From Epiperipatus broadwayi (Eukaryota; Onychophora; Udeonychophora; Euonychophora; Peripatidae): a stretch of DNA of 64,000 nucleotides. Numbering within the stretch: position 1 is the first letter of the stretch; every line of letters starts with the position of its first letter. The notes beneath the pieces were generated by a model. The model worked only from the letters and a program-made list of their open reading frames with translations. It made no database searches and was not told the origin of the DNA. The stretch covers positions 248,001-312,000 of the forward strand of contig JAQFVV010006645.1 in the NCBI GenBank assembly GCA_028023455.1, read 5' to 3'. The translations under genes were made by a program, and so were the position numbers. This document shows positions 1 to 11,834 of this stretch, one piece after another.

Positions 1-890
1 GTTCAGACTAAAATGGCTTTTAGGATGTCTTACATTGTTCATTTGTTTTACATGTCCACATACACAAAATATTGCTAATACTAAAGTGTAATATCAAATG
101 GATCACTTTTTTTTATTTCTGAATATGTATTTAATAAAAACTGTTATTTTTTAAAATCCAAGCAAGACTATTATATTCTATGAATAAACCTGTTTAATAA
201 ACTAACCAATAAGGTTAAGATCTTTATCATATTTTATTTAAAATTTCTTAATATTTTTGACATCATTGTTAAGACTAACATTTTTATTTTACTATTAAAA
301 TGCACACTCTTTCAGCCAATCTTTATATTACACAACTCATATATTCAAGCAGATCATTTTTAATTAGTTCTATCTTTTGCATAGAAATGTTCCAAATGAT
401 TTAAATTTAAACCCGTTAAAAGTTTCATTTTCTGAATAAAATATGCATTTCTAAGACTCTACTAATTATGAACACTTATCTTATGATAAAAATTATTTCA
501 AATTCCTTGCTAAACTTCTGAATTGTTCTCTACCTGTGGCAGTTTTAATGGACATTAACAATTTGCAGTGAATATCAACCATAATCTTCATGACAAATAA
601 AAGAAAAATGTGGCCATTTTATTTAAGAATTGCAGATTTGGTAGTCAGCTTAGTTTTTAATAAGAAAGCTATTAACCTATAATATTTATTTAATAAAACA
701 TTGGAAGAATATAAAACACATAACTCCGTACATATTTTGTAATCTTAAAACCACATGGATGGCTAGTAATGTCCTTCTGTTTGAAGAGATTAAATGGTTT
801 CAAAACAAACAGTGAACAGGTCACATATTTCCAGTAGAAATGTATTATAGAGGATGGCAGAATTTAGTGATCTTTTCATAAAAGTAACTA
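1..890. other. No recognised feature
   Basis: AT-rich sequence with short broken frames only. I see no coding motif, RNA gene or clear repeat here. Confidence 0.6.
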
Positions 891-896
891 CATAAA

Positions 897-958
897 TAAT
901 ATTTACTAAGGTAATAAACGTAAAGCATGTGCGTTTGAAAATGCCTTAGTAAATATTA
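897..958. repeat. Short perfect inverted repeat
   Basis: The 15-base arm TAATATTTACTAAGG at 897-911 is exactly reverse-complemented at 944-958, with a 32-base spacer. It could be a small hairpin or a MITE remnant. No target duplication was recognised. Confidence 0.6.
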
Positions 959-1174
959 CTTATATAATCAATGTGCGTTAAATAAATTTATAGTTACAAC
1001 TACATAAATGTAAAATTAAATGTAGGTGACAATAAAATCTGAAACTCTATTGATTAAAAAATGAAAAATGTGGGTAAATATATCAATAAGAGTCATACCT
1101 AAAGATTTACTTTTAAACAAATAGGTAATATTTAGCAACTGTACTTTCCAAAAATAAAGAAATATTACAAAGTG

Positions 1175-1562
1175 TTCAATTCTACCAAACTTATACTATT
1201 CAAGTTAATATGAAAATCTTAAAAGCACTGAACCAGTTTTTAGCAGATTACTGCCAGCATCATGATGCTGAATGAAACTGCACTGTTAAAATATGCATAT
1301 ATAATAGCAAAGACCAATATGTAAATCAGGCACTGTATATAAATTAGATGTTCCATTTTTTTGATAATGGTGCAGAGGAATATTTTCTCTTAATGAAATG
1401 AGAATTCCTTGCAATAGCCTAAGCCTTTTATATTTTCCTTTACTGTCATCCATCTCAGCACAAATTGTTCTTACATTGGAGGAAGGCAAGATATGTCCCT
1501 TAGCTAGCTCATAATCAATAGAAATTAATGTGTATTCATGATTTAATTTAGCTTTATTGCAT
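1175..1562 (-). repeat. Inverted terminal segment of a Penelope-like element
   Basis: The minus strand here matches the plus strand at about 1770-2165. Both contain a degraded GIY-YIG C-terminal stretch (SSNVRTICAEMDDSKGKYK on minus, PSNVRTICAKKNNRKKE on plus). Both then share the same non-coding tail, including the words CTGCMAAAAACTGGT and TTTGGTAGAATTG. The two copies are head to head around 1565-1770. PLEs often have an inverted piece of their terminal repeat (pLTR) at one end, which is how I read this. Confidence 0.6.
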
Positions 1563-2342
1563 TAATATGTTTGCTGGTTGATTCTCATTGATCTGTTAGC
1601 ACAAAATTCACTATAATACACAAATATAGCAGTGTCAAGAGTGATGAGAGAAAATACTCCCCAGATCATATTCATGCCCTGCCCTGTCCTATAGCTCTGT
1701 GTATTATGGTGAATCTCATGGTAACAGATCAAAGAAAGACACCCAGCACATGTGTTCATACAATAAGGCTAAATTACAAATCGAGCTTTTTTGATCACAA
1801 GCTAGCTATCCAATATACATTTTCTCCCTCCAATGTAAGGACAATATGTGCCAAGAAGAATAATAGGAAAAAGGAAATATAAAAAGAACTGGGATATTGC
1901 AAGGGATCTCATTCCATTATTACAAAAGATTCCTGTGTCCCATTATAAAAAAAAAGTATCATTTAAGTTACATATGGTGCCTGTTTTCCATATTGGTCTT
2001 TACTACTACATAAGCATAGTCTAATGGCACAGTTTTATTTAGCACCAAGATTCTGACTGCAATCTGCCAAAAACTGGTACAATGCATTGAAAATTTTTAT
2101 ATTAGTTTTATTTTACCTTTTAATATTAACTTGAAGTACAAATTTGGTAGAATTGCATAATGGTATGAAAAGTATATATACTATTAAGAATTACATAATT
2201 ATGATATGTATTCATATCTATTAAACAAGATTGTGCTTAAAATAAATAAGTCAATTGTAGTTAAACACTAAAGAATTCCGTTTCTGAAATCATGTTTGAT
2301 TTATAAGGTGTTTCCAAATTGTTTGCAATTTGTAGATAAATA

Positions 2343-2454
<112 letters not shown>

Positions 2455-2547
2455 CAGAATAAAATGATTAAGAGTTAGGTGAAGTTATTACATAATATTC
2501 AGGGATGTGATAGGAAACTGAAGCATTAAAAATGCCAACTAAGACCT

Positions 2548-4490
2548 ATGGAAAGAAGTTATAAAACTCTGGCTGACATTGAGAACTGTTGCAGAATTAT
2601 TGTTTTAAAACTAAAGGTTAAATATGATAATAAATTAATTTCCTTGCTAAGAAATAATGCATCATTCTATGTAACAATTATGGCTGATAATTGGGAAAAC
2701 TTAACAGTTGTTACACCCCCAGATTCAATCAACAAAATTTTACAACTAGGCTCAATATTCATTAACAGAATCTGAGTGCCCACAGATGGAAATCATTGCC
2801 AATATTGAAGTGAAACTTAAAAACTTAGTTGCAAAAGAAGAAATTATAGAAAGAATGGCTAAATTGCTTTATTCATATAACTTATATAGTGTGAATAATG
2901 ATTGGATTTCTAAAATAAATGAAATAAAGCAAGTTTCTAAAATACATATCATGTATCAAAGAAGATAAAGGCAATAGATTGGTTTTGTTAGATTTTGATC
3001 ATTATGGTCAAAAAATGAACTCACACATCACAAAGTTGCAATTTAAAAACATAAAAATATACAATCTGAAATAGTGCAAAGACAAATTTGTATCCACTAT
3101 TTGAAAAGATTAGATTCCAAGGTATACATATGAGCGGAATATCTTGAAATGTACTTTCTTATACCACCTCAAATATTTGCTAATATGAAGGTACATAAAG
3201 AAGCTCAACCACTAAGATTATTGGTAGCTTTCAGTGGGGCAGATTTCTTCAAGACTGCAAAGAAAATAGCTGACTGGTTGATAGAAGAGTTTGGATTTGG
3301 CACGTATTCTATTAAATCATCTTTTGAGTATGTGGAAGAATTAAAAACATTAAAGTTAATAAAGACCACAAGCCAGCTTCATTTGACACAAAGGAGCTAC
3401 ATGGGTCATGTCTTGTGATCTCTCTATCAGCATCATATAAGACCTGTTGCAGCAAAATAACTATAATCAATATAAAAAAGAGATCATAATCAAAGTTCTA
3501 AATTAAATTAATAATGAAATTGTACCTGTTGTCAATGGAAAATTTTACATGATGATGAGGGAGTAGTCATGGGATTACCACTAAGCAGTATTGTTAGGAG
3601 CATTGTTCTCTGAAAATTACAAAACAACATCTTACCAAAATATTTGGTCCTGCAGTTAATAACATCTATATGAGATATGTAGATGCCATACTCATATGTG
3701 CATTGGAGATTATATTAACAATATATATTTAGAACAACATCTCTGGAATAGACTATTGAAAATGAAGATAAGAATCAGGAAGTAAACTTCCTGGATATAC
3801 ATATCCAAAGAAACAGGGTGAGCTGGAATTAAAATAAATGTAAAACCCAATCAAGTGAGAGGAGATCCCAAGTCTAAAGTTCCATTTAAACACAAATTTG
3901 CAGGTGAAAAGGTTTTTTACATAGAAACAAAAAAAAATGCAAGTATGAGGATAACAGAAAAATCAATATTGAGTCTTATATAAAGGATTTAACAGATATC
4001 AGATATAACTACAACACATTAAAAAAAACAACAGAAAATTTTGTGATAATGTTAACAAAGTTGCTGACAATAATAACCCCTTTAAACCAAAGATAAGCCT
4101 ACCTTAGATCTCTCATATTGCAAAGAACATTTAAAAGATCTACATGTACACCTTCAGAGTTAGCTTTAAATCATCTCCCTCATTCAACAACTTTTAAATA
4201 CCTCAAATGACAGAATACTTTTTAAACACATTCTTCATATCACATATAAAATTTCATGCCCTTCCTCATTCTGTAGTTCTGGTATTAGAGTGATTCTCAT
4301 GTTAAACAGATCAATTATAATTTCCCAGCACAATTATTCATACAATAAAGTTAAATTAAATAGTGAATACAAATCAATCTTTTTTGATCATAAGGTAGCT
4401 ACAGGGCACACTTTTTATCCCTCCAATGTAATAATATGTGCCAAGAGGGATGATATTAAAAGAAAATATAAGTAGACTTGGGCTATTGAA
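2548..4490 (+). pseudogene. Broken Penelope-like RT and GIY-YIG endonuclease ORF
   Basis: Fragments of a PLE polyprotein occur in order but in different frames. At 2700-2775 is an N-terminal stretch ending ILQLGSIFI, like the conserved LGxxF segment upstream of PLE RT. At 3149-3418 is the RT block with KVHKEAQPLRLLV, matching the PLE K(I/V)HKxxxPLRxI motif. Around 3570 is MGLPLSSIV. Around 3672 is MRYVDAIL, where the catalytic (Y/F)xDD has lost its second Asp. Around 3780 is VNFLDIHIQRN. At 4245-4490 is the GIY-YIG part (ISCPSSFC, SIFFDHKVATGHTF, AKRDDIKRKYK). The lost catalytic Asp and the frameshifts rule out activity. RT and endonuclease roles are inferred from these motifs. Confidence 0.65.
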
Positions 4491-4569
4491 CAGTACAAGT
4501 TTGATAGAATTACATAATTGTATGAAAAGTGTATATACTATTGATAATATAAGAATTTAATAAAATTGA

Positions 4570-5120
4570 AAGATACTAAAAAGTGGACTATAGAAGGAAA
4601 AAGTTTGGTTATCTTTTATTTCTTCTGTAGATTTAAGAATTTTATTGATATAGATTCATGTCTATCATATATATTAATTATTACTTGCTACATAAATATT
4701 TTTTAGATTATAATGTTTGTGTAAATTAAAAAATAAAAGTTTGCTTAAAACAAAATATTAAGTTCATAAATAGCACTAAAAGTGAAACATATATTTATGA
4801 GTAAATATACTTTTAGTGCCCTAAAATTTAAAAAATCTTATGTAAAAATTGTCATCTTCATGTGAAGATGGAGGTTTTAATAATTTATAAAAAATCTGGC
4901 ACAGAAAGTGAACTTGATTTTTCAAAAAACAAACTAATCATGAGCATGCAATTCTCTGCATCAACATATTTGGGTCTATGTTGGTGTCTATATTGAAATC
5001 ATGGATAGAGACAAATCAGATGTTTAGATATTTTGATATGTATATTAATAGTTTTGTGTATATTAGCGTGTATGCATGTTGAAAATGTGTGTAACACTTC
5101 ATACACACACACTTATATAA
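4570..5120. other. No recognised feature
   Basis: AT-rich spacer between the PLE relic and the next palindrome. It holds short broken frames only. Confidence 0.5.
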
Positions 5121-5181
5121 GTACTATAATATTAATGTCTGTATGTTCTTTATTACTTTTTACAATTCTTTTTTTACAACC

Positions 5182-5230
5182 CACTATTGACAGTTTTGAT
5201 TGCCCCAGCAGTCTTCTTCAGAACTATACT
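5182..5230 (-). ncRNA. Hammerhead-ribozyme-like motif, left arm
   Basis: On the minus strand: CTGAAGA, an extra A, helix II GACTG/CAATC with loop CTGGGG, then AAA (expected GAA, consistent with CpG decay of CGAA), a minimal helix III ACTGT, and C at the cleavage position. Flanks give a weak helix I (TT pairs with AA, then mixed). The core is probably inactive because G12 is lost. Confidence 0.5.
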
Positions 5231-5423
5231 ATAACAAACACAATACAAATACGTGAATACAAATATAAATGGACATATAGTTTTACATTATATATATATC
5301 TTATAATCATTATTTATAATGATTATAAATAATGATTATAAGAAAGAATATATGTATATACATAAAATGTAAAATTATATGTTCATGTATATTTGTATTC
5401 ATGTATTTGTATTGTGTTTACTT

Positions 5424-5469
5424 TAGTTCGGAAGAAGATTGCTGGGACAATCAAAACTGTCAATAATGG
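5424..5469 (+). ncRNA. Hammerhead-ribozyme-like motif, right arm
   Basis: Mirror copy of the motif at 5182-5230. Helix II is perfect here (GATTG, loop CTGGGA, CAATC). The core reads CGGAAGA instead of CTGAAGA, and AAA instead of GAA, followed by ACTGT and C. It is decayed and kept as evidence of a shared ancestor. Confidence 0.45.
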
Positions 5470-5571
5470 GTTGTAAAATAGCATTGTAAAAAATAATAAA
5501 GAACATAGATGATATTAATAATATTATATGGATTTGGCAATGCAATAAGAAAGATTAAGTTATATATTTAG

Positions 5572-8500
5572 TCATCATCATCATCATCAACCATTATCAA
5601 TCCACTGCAGGATGAAGGTCTCTCCAAGTTCAATCCATCTTTTCCTATCTTTAGCTTCTCTTCTCCACATCACCCCTGCACACTTTCTTATTTCCTCCAC
5701 CCATCTCACATGTGGTCTTTTTCTGGGTCTTTTACAATCTCTTGGAATCCAGTTTAAAATTTCAATTGTCCATCTGTTATCATCTCTTCTAACAATATGT
5801 CCAGCCCAACTCCACTTCAGTCTTTTAATTTTTTCAATGAGGTCAGTAACACCTGTTTGTTCTCTTACCCATACATTGCGTTTTCAATCCCTTCTTGTTA
5901 CTCCCAACATGCATCTCTCCATACTTCTTTGAGTGGTCTGAAGTCTCTGTATTGCTCTTCTATTAAGTGTCCAAGTCTCAGATCCATAAGTAAGAACTGG
6001 CAAAACACATTTATTAAAAACCTTCCTTTTCAAACACATAGGCATATTTCCTTTTAGTATCAAGTTATTTCTACCAAAAGCACTCCAACCAAGTTTAATT
6101 CTATGATTAATTTCATCCATTATATTTCCATCTGTATTAATAATCTGACCAAGGTATTTGTAACTGTTAACTTCTTCTAACTCATCATAATCAATCTTTA
6201 TTTTCATATTTTGAGAAAATCTATTAAACATTACTTTAGTCTTTTTAACATTTATCTTTAGTCCTACTTTCCTACTTTCATCTGATAACTCCTGCAACAT
6301 TTCCTGTAGCTCTAAAGCATTATTTGCAAAAACAACTACATCATCTGCAAAATCTAAATGACTTAAATAATCTCCATTTACTTTCACTCCTTTAGCTTCC
6401 CATTTTAATCCACAAAATACTTCTTGCAGCACTGCTGTAAAAAGTTTTGGAGATATGGAGTCACCCTGTCTTACACCCTTTTCAATGTTGATTTTCCTAC
6501 TATCATTATGTAATCTAATTGTTGCTGTTGCATTTTTATAAATATTCTTCAAAATATGACAATATCCTGGATCTACACCTTGATGATCCAATGCTTTAAT
6601 CACTGAAGAAATGTTTATAGAATCAAATGCCTTTTCATAGTCTACAAATCCTAAGCATAATGGCAACTCATATTCATTTGTCCTTTCTATAATTTCTCTC
6701 AATACCTGGATATGATCTACTGTACTAAAACCACTTTTAAATCCAGCTTGTTCTCTTGGTTGGTGGAAATCCAGTGTTTTCTGTAGATGAGTTGTAATTA
6801 TCTTAGTAAAAATTTTGTATAAAACTGATAAAAGACTGATAGGTCTGTAATTTCTAATGTCTTCTTTATCACCTTTTTTAAATATTAATATTAATACTGC
6901 ATTCTTCCAATCATCTGGTACATCTTTATCATTTAGACATTTGGTATATAACTTTGCTAAAAAAAATTCTATTTCTTCACCTGCTTCTTTTAATATATCA
7001 ATTACAATTCCATCATTACCTGGAGCCTTCCCTTTCTTCATAAATTTAATTGCATGTCTCACTTCCTCATTCAAAATTCTGGGCAATTCGGAAGATATAA
7101 TATGTATAGGAGGCACTTGTTCTTTATTACTATATAATTCTTGATAGAAGTCTTCTACACATTTTATGATGTCATCTCTCTTTTTAGTAATAATGCCATC
7201 TTTTTTTCTTATTGCAGATATAAATTTCCTACCAATACCAAAATGTTGTTTTACACTCTTTAGACTTTTATTCTCTTCTACAGCTTTCCTTGCTAGTTCA
7301 CAATTATACTTTCTTATATCATTTTCAACTCTTTTCCGCACCATTTTACAAAATTCGAGATATTCAATCTTTTTTAATGCATCATTGTTGTATATCCTCA
7401 TATTCCTTCTTTTCTTCATAAATTCTCTAGTCTCAGTAGAAATTTTATTGGTCAATTGCTGCTTTTTTCTACCAGCTATCTTTGTTGCAGTTTTTAAAAG
7501 TGTATCGCTTATTTTCCTATTAATGTCATTCAAATCTGAATCATGTTCAAAATCTACTAATACTTGAAACCGATTTGTAAGTTCTAATTTAAATTCATTA
7601 GAATGTTTCTGAAGATTAGGAATATCAACTGTAAATATTGTTTTTCTTAATAATTTTTGTCTCTCTAGTTTTGCATTAACATGTATCTTACATCTTACTA
7701 ATCGATGATCACTTCCTGTGTTAAATTTATTAAGAACATTACAATCTTGAAATATGTATTTTCGGTTAGTCAAAATATAATCCAATTCTGCTGTACCTTC
7801 ATTTGGATGCTTCCATGTCCATTTCCTTTTAACATTTTTCTCAAAAAAAAGAATTCATAATATAAAGTTTTTCTTTTTCTGCAAACTCCACAAGTCTATG
7901 TCCTCTCTCATTTCTATTACCATAACCAAAATTACCTACAGCATTTTCATCTTTCATTTGTTTACCAATTCTAGCATTAAAGTCTCCCATAACAATTTTA
8001 AAATGTTGTTTACTCTGATCAAAAGCCTTTTGTACATCCATATAAAAATCTTCTATAACTTCATCACTATGAGAACTTGTTGGGGCATAAACCTGAATTA
8101 TCTGCATTTGGTATCTGCTATTAAGTTGTAAAACTAATCTTGCCACTCTGTCTGATACACCATCAATCTCCACAATGTTATTCTTCCATTTTTTATTTAT
8201 AATGAATCCTACTCCACTTGTATTTCCAATATTTGTGCCTTTATAGTAGAGTATATGTCCATTTTTTAAATCAATTGTTTCTTCACCTTTTCTTCTAACT
8301 TCACAAAGTCCAATAATATCCCATTTAATATAAGGCAGTTCTTCTTCTAACTCTTGCAATCTTCCTTCACTTGAAAGTGATCTGCAGTTGTAAGTACCTA
8401 AATAAAAAGTCATCATCAAATGGCAGCCTGAGTCTGCAATCAGGGGATTCTTAGCACCCTCTGCCTTTGGCCACCAACCGCTGCCTTGGTTGGTGACTTT

Positions 8501-8793
8501 ACAGCCTCCTGGGAATAAGGGCCATGATTTATTTTTGTCTGTCATGATTGTATATATTGAAAAAATATTCTTAAACTCGGAGGTAAAAAGCCAATAAACT
8601 CACCAAGCTGGCTAATGCGTGTTGGTGAGCAGCCCATCCATGTTCGTATACTATATGAATAATCACATAGTAATAACAGCTGCAACGACAAGAACGTATG
8701 GAGTGGACATTGGGAATTTGCCCTGCTCGGTTCCTTTAAGGCCTCCAAGAGGAATCAAAGGGTCTCCTTTCAGTTAATAGCAAACTCCTTTCT
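5572..8793 (-). mobile_element. RTE-clade LINE, damaged copy
   Basis: This is a near full-length non-LTR retrotransposon read on the minus strand. It runs from a roughly 250 base 5' region (8546-8793) through one long ORF to a (TGA)n tail at 5572-5589, the tail type usual for the RTE clade. It matches the element at 14410-17710 along its whole length. Relative to that copy it lacks about 70 bases of the 5' region, between the start codon and about 8560. I could not identify a target-site duplication. Confidence 0.9.
5587..8545 (-). pseudogene. RTE endonuclease/reverse transcriptase, frameshift plus nonsense
   Basis: The N-terminal 234 codons (7841-8545) hold the APE-type endonuclease: YNCRSL, CEVRRKG, VYAPTSS, MGDFNARIG. 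The frame breaks at the A-run near 7843-7850, where eight A replace AAAAAAT of the intact copy, a net one-base insertion. The other frame continues with ELDYIL, GSDHRLV and the RT: GFVDYEKAFDSI (motif A), GVRQGDSISPKLF (motif B) and DFADDVVVF (motif C, intact). It stops at GVTRRD, where CGA of the sister copy has become TGA at 5884, a CpG transition. The remaining C-terminus (WAGH, KRPRKRPHVRW-type) is still readable down to 5587. Two disabling lesions make this a pseudogene of an element that would have encoded about 985 residues. Confidence 0.93.
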
Positions 8794-8794
8794 A

Positions 8795-10270
8795 TTTGTG
8801 AAATCAACCTATCTAAAAAAAATTAAAAGTAAATTTTTTTTTTTTTTTACTTTTCATCTATTTTAATTCAATATTTTGTGAATGTGTGTGTAATCACTGA
8901 TACTGAAATCTCTTATAGGAAAATTTAAATATAGAATATATATCATTAATAATTGTTTTATGAATATTAATTACAAATTTATAAAGATAACATTATTTCG
9001 ATTTTGTTTATCCTAATTAAATCAATGTTTACTTTTAACTATATTTTATGTTTAAATGAATTTGCCCTGTCAAAAAAGGTCAAAGATCGGGGTAATTAAT
9101 GAAAAATGTAATTATTTTCTAATTATTATATGTTACGCGTATTTTTTTACTAAGCTTAAAAATATAGATATCGTTAATATTATTATTATTGTGGTTAAAA
9201 CGCAAATTGATATAAAATTATTATTTGCAGCTTAGGTATATATATAAATTATTAATCTTTTAAATATGATTATTTTTTTCAACATTTAACTAATAGACAA
9301 TTTCTAAAATGTTCTTTTCCTGCGACGTCTGCCGAACTAAAAGCGTCACAGTGACGTTAGTTTTTCTCAAGTTACTTATTTTCTTATAGTTATAGGCATT
9401 TAGAATAATAAAAGCGTAAATCGACCAACAGGAATTCGTTTAAAGAGATACTATAATAAAAGAATGAAGAAATATTTTGTTTCACAAGGTTTTCACAGTT
9501 TTTGCTATTTTAAAAACAAATCCAGAAAAAGATAAAAGGAAATGAAAATTTACTAATTTTAAATTATCTCTTCAGCAAATTATTTTATTTAAAAAAAAAT
9601 TGTCTCAGAATAAAATTATTTATATATTAATGTGTGATCAAATATATCTTTATTATGCATAACAGTAATAATTCGAGATTGCCACTAAAATAATAATCTA
9701 TTGATTAATAACAAAATGACTAATATTAATGTAAATGCATCTCGTATAGGTTTAACAATAACATTAATTTACATTGTATATATGTTGTAGACAATAATGG
9801 ATTAAGGTTTTTTTAGTGTAATTTATTGTATAGTAGTTTTGGTTACTTACTTTATATATAGTAGCTTTGATTATTGTGTATCATGACATTCTTGAGTGTG
9901 ATGTGTAATATCAAAAGCTCAGGTCACAACAGAATATATATTTCAATGTAATTGGTTTCTGTAATTTTACTTAATGAGATGATTTATCATAAAGCTGTGG
10001 TTACACTAATTTTAAATTATTAATTCAAGATCCTTGATTAGCTAGTAAAAATATTATTTCTCTTTCCCTTAAACTAATCAAGTTATGAAATAGATTTCAA
10101 GATATTATGGTCTATCTCTGACTCTAGATATATTTCAACTTTGTTTTCACTGTTGTTAAGGTTGCTATGTATTTGAAATGCAATCATTCTGAATACCAAC
10201 AAACAAAATAGTACATAATAAGAATAGTGAACAGTCTGCTACACTCTCAACACACAATATTTATATAGTT
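8795..10270. other. No recognised feature
   Basis: AT-rich, with no coding motif seen. A small patch at 9320-9355 is unusually CpG-rich for this window (contains TGCGACGTCTGCCG and AGTGACGT). Its role is unknown. Confidence 0.5.
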
Positions 10271-10289
10271 CCCAATGGTTCATTTCCCC

Positions 10290-10655
10290 TGATGAACTTT
10301 AAGTCTGGCTGCTTTCAAGACAGTTTCCATTGGATTCATTTTCTCAAACACTTTGACTGTGGTCCAGTTCAGCTGCATGCAAACACATCTGGCATCATCA
10401 TAGAGCACAGCAATTATCTCTCTGAGCTTCTTTTAGCTGCAATTATGTCCTTCTCTCAGCAACAATTCTCTTGGTAACTTCATTTGAAATCTGCTGGAAA
10501 ATCAACTTTTTGCATCTAGCTGCTATCCAGATGATTTCATCCATCCCTAGTTTCCTAAACTCTTTGGGCCTATTCTGCTGCAGATTGTGAACACATTCTC
10601 TCTGAGAGTGTTGCATGTTAACTGAAGCTACTAACACATCTCTCTGCAAAAGAAA
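10290..10655 (-). pseudogene. Unidentified degenerate coding sequence
   Basis: The minus strand gives a 70-residue open stretch, hydrophilic and rich in Q, R and E (QRDVLVASVNMQHSQREC, EFRKLGMDEIIWIAARCK, FQQISNEVTKRIVAERRT). After a TAA the same frame continues plausibly (LQLKEAQRDNCCAL), interrupted by further in-frame stops down to about 10290. Base composition is markedly less AT-rich than the flanks and the residue mix is protein-like. No intron is apparent, so a processed retrocopy or a transposon gene fragment is possible. I do not recognise the family and assign no function. Confidence 0.4.
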
Positions 10656-10689
10656 CTGGAAATGAACGATACACCTTGTTGCTTACTCT

Positions 10690-11605
10690 ATATATATATA
10701 GTTTTTAATTATTCACACAATTAATTACTTTCTCCATATACGGTAATGTTTTTAGGTCTATAACCAATTAATTGGTGCCTTAGGAATTTCTTTCCATATA
10801 AGGTAATTTAGTCTATTCCATTAATTAATTAGTCTCTTATCAAGAAATAATTGTAATCAGCAAATATTTCTTGGAATTTATCGATCGCCATTAACGTAAA
10901 TTATTTAATTAAATTTACCACTTATCAGTTCACGATCTAAATATATTTCTCTAATATTTTCTACTTTTTCTGGAGTGCACAAACTTATATTAATGTAAAT
11001 ATATTCTTACAAAATATATTCTTACAGAATACAACAAAAAAATTATTTTTAAGTAATAACTGGACTCTTGAATTAGGGACTAGTTTTTTCTGCTTTTGTG
11101 GTATATTACAATTATTTATAAGTTTTTTATGATCATATTACAGTTATTTATAATAGTATGGAAAAACTTTCATTGATTAAAAGAACTTTGGGTCTTGTTA
11201 ATTTAATGCCAGAATTGTACATTTAGCATATGACTTAAATTAATGCTTATTTGAAATTTGTTTGTTTTTTTTTTAAAACTTAACTGAAATATTAACATCT
11301 TATAAATTTATTTTGAAATAAGAAAAGACAAACTTATTTTCAAAACTTAGACTGAAGTACTTTAGTTCATAATATATCCATTTTGGTATATAGAGACATA
11401 TTCTCTACCCAAATGGGTATTTCAGCTTCCTGAAATATTTTTAATGCTCTTTTTTGCCTCACTTTTTTCAGCCTATTCATTATTTTAAGAGGGAAAAGTT
11501 AGTATAAAAGTTTGATTGATGATGTTATAAATAGCAAATAGTTATTAGGAACATGATATGGCAAAGTGTATAAAACATTAATCACTTTGAGTTATTTATA
11601 ACAAA
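10690..11605. other. No recognised feature
   Basis: AT-rich sequence with homopolymer runs. No motif seen. Confidence 0.5.
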
Positions 11606-11609
11606 TTTA

Positions 11610-11830
11610 TTTCCTTTCCTAGGTCCAGCATGATCAATGTGGAGTTTCTGTCAAGAACTTGCCAGCTTAGATGAGTTGCTTTGTCTATGTTATGACTATT
11701 GGCTCATAATTTTAATATTTTATTATGGTCTCCAAGATGGATACTTAATCCAGGACTCCACAATATGCCTTAACTTATCACAGATTCCTTTTGCATATTC
11801 ATAAAAGTAATGAACATCATTGATTTATTA
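11610..11830 (-). pseudogene. Ty3/Gypsy-type integrase relic
   Basis: One minus-strand frame, with stops, reads YPSWRP, NIKIMSQ, QSNSSKLASS, then QKLHIDHAGPR. This layout matches the end of the zinc-binding region (WWPxxxxDIE...CxxCQ) and the start of the catalytic core (WxxxHIDFAGP) of Ty3/Gypsy integrases. The two zinc-binding cysteines are lost and three or more stops interrupt the frame. Only about 70 residues are recognisable, so it is an old internal fragment. The alternative is chance resemblance, but the order of motifs argues against that. Confidence 0.5.
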
Positions 11831-11834
11831 CAAG

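Larger units (their letters stand above)
5125..5525. repeat. About 400 bp imperfect palindrome bearing hammerhead-like motifs
   Basis: The sequence from about 5125 reads as the reverse complement of that ending about 5525, centred near 5324. The outer arms pair TATGTTCTTTATTA with TAATAAAGAACATA. The centre is an AT-rich self-complementary run around ATCATTATTTATAATGAT. Each arm has a motif with PLE terminal character (GAAGAAGAYTGCTGGGRCAATC) facing inwards or outwards on opposite strands. It could fold into one long hairpin RNA. Confidence 0.8.

Noticed and set aside
1562-1759. 65-codon minus-strand frame
   Set aside because: It is the antisense of the PLE terminal segment, which reads as a GIY-YIG remnant on the plus strand.
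5612-7567. Plus-strand open frames of 77-133 codons across 5.6-8.1 kb and 14.6-17.0 kb
   Set aside because: They are antisense shadows of the RTE LINE reading frame and mirror its codon structure.
9320-9355. CpG-rich patch as a promoter or exon
   Set aside because: It is too short, lacks splice-site or TATA context, and has no open frame of note.
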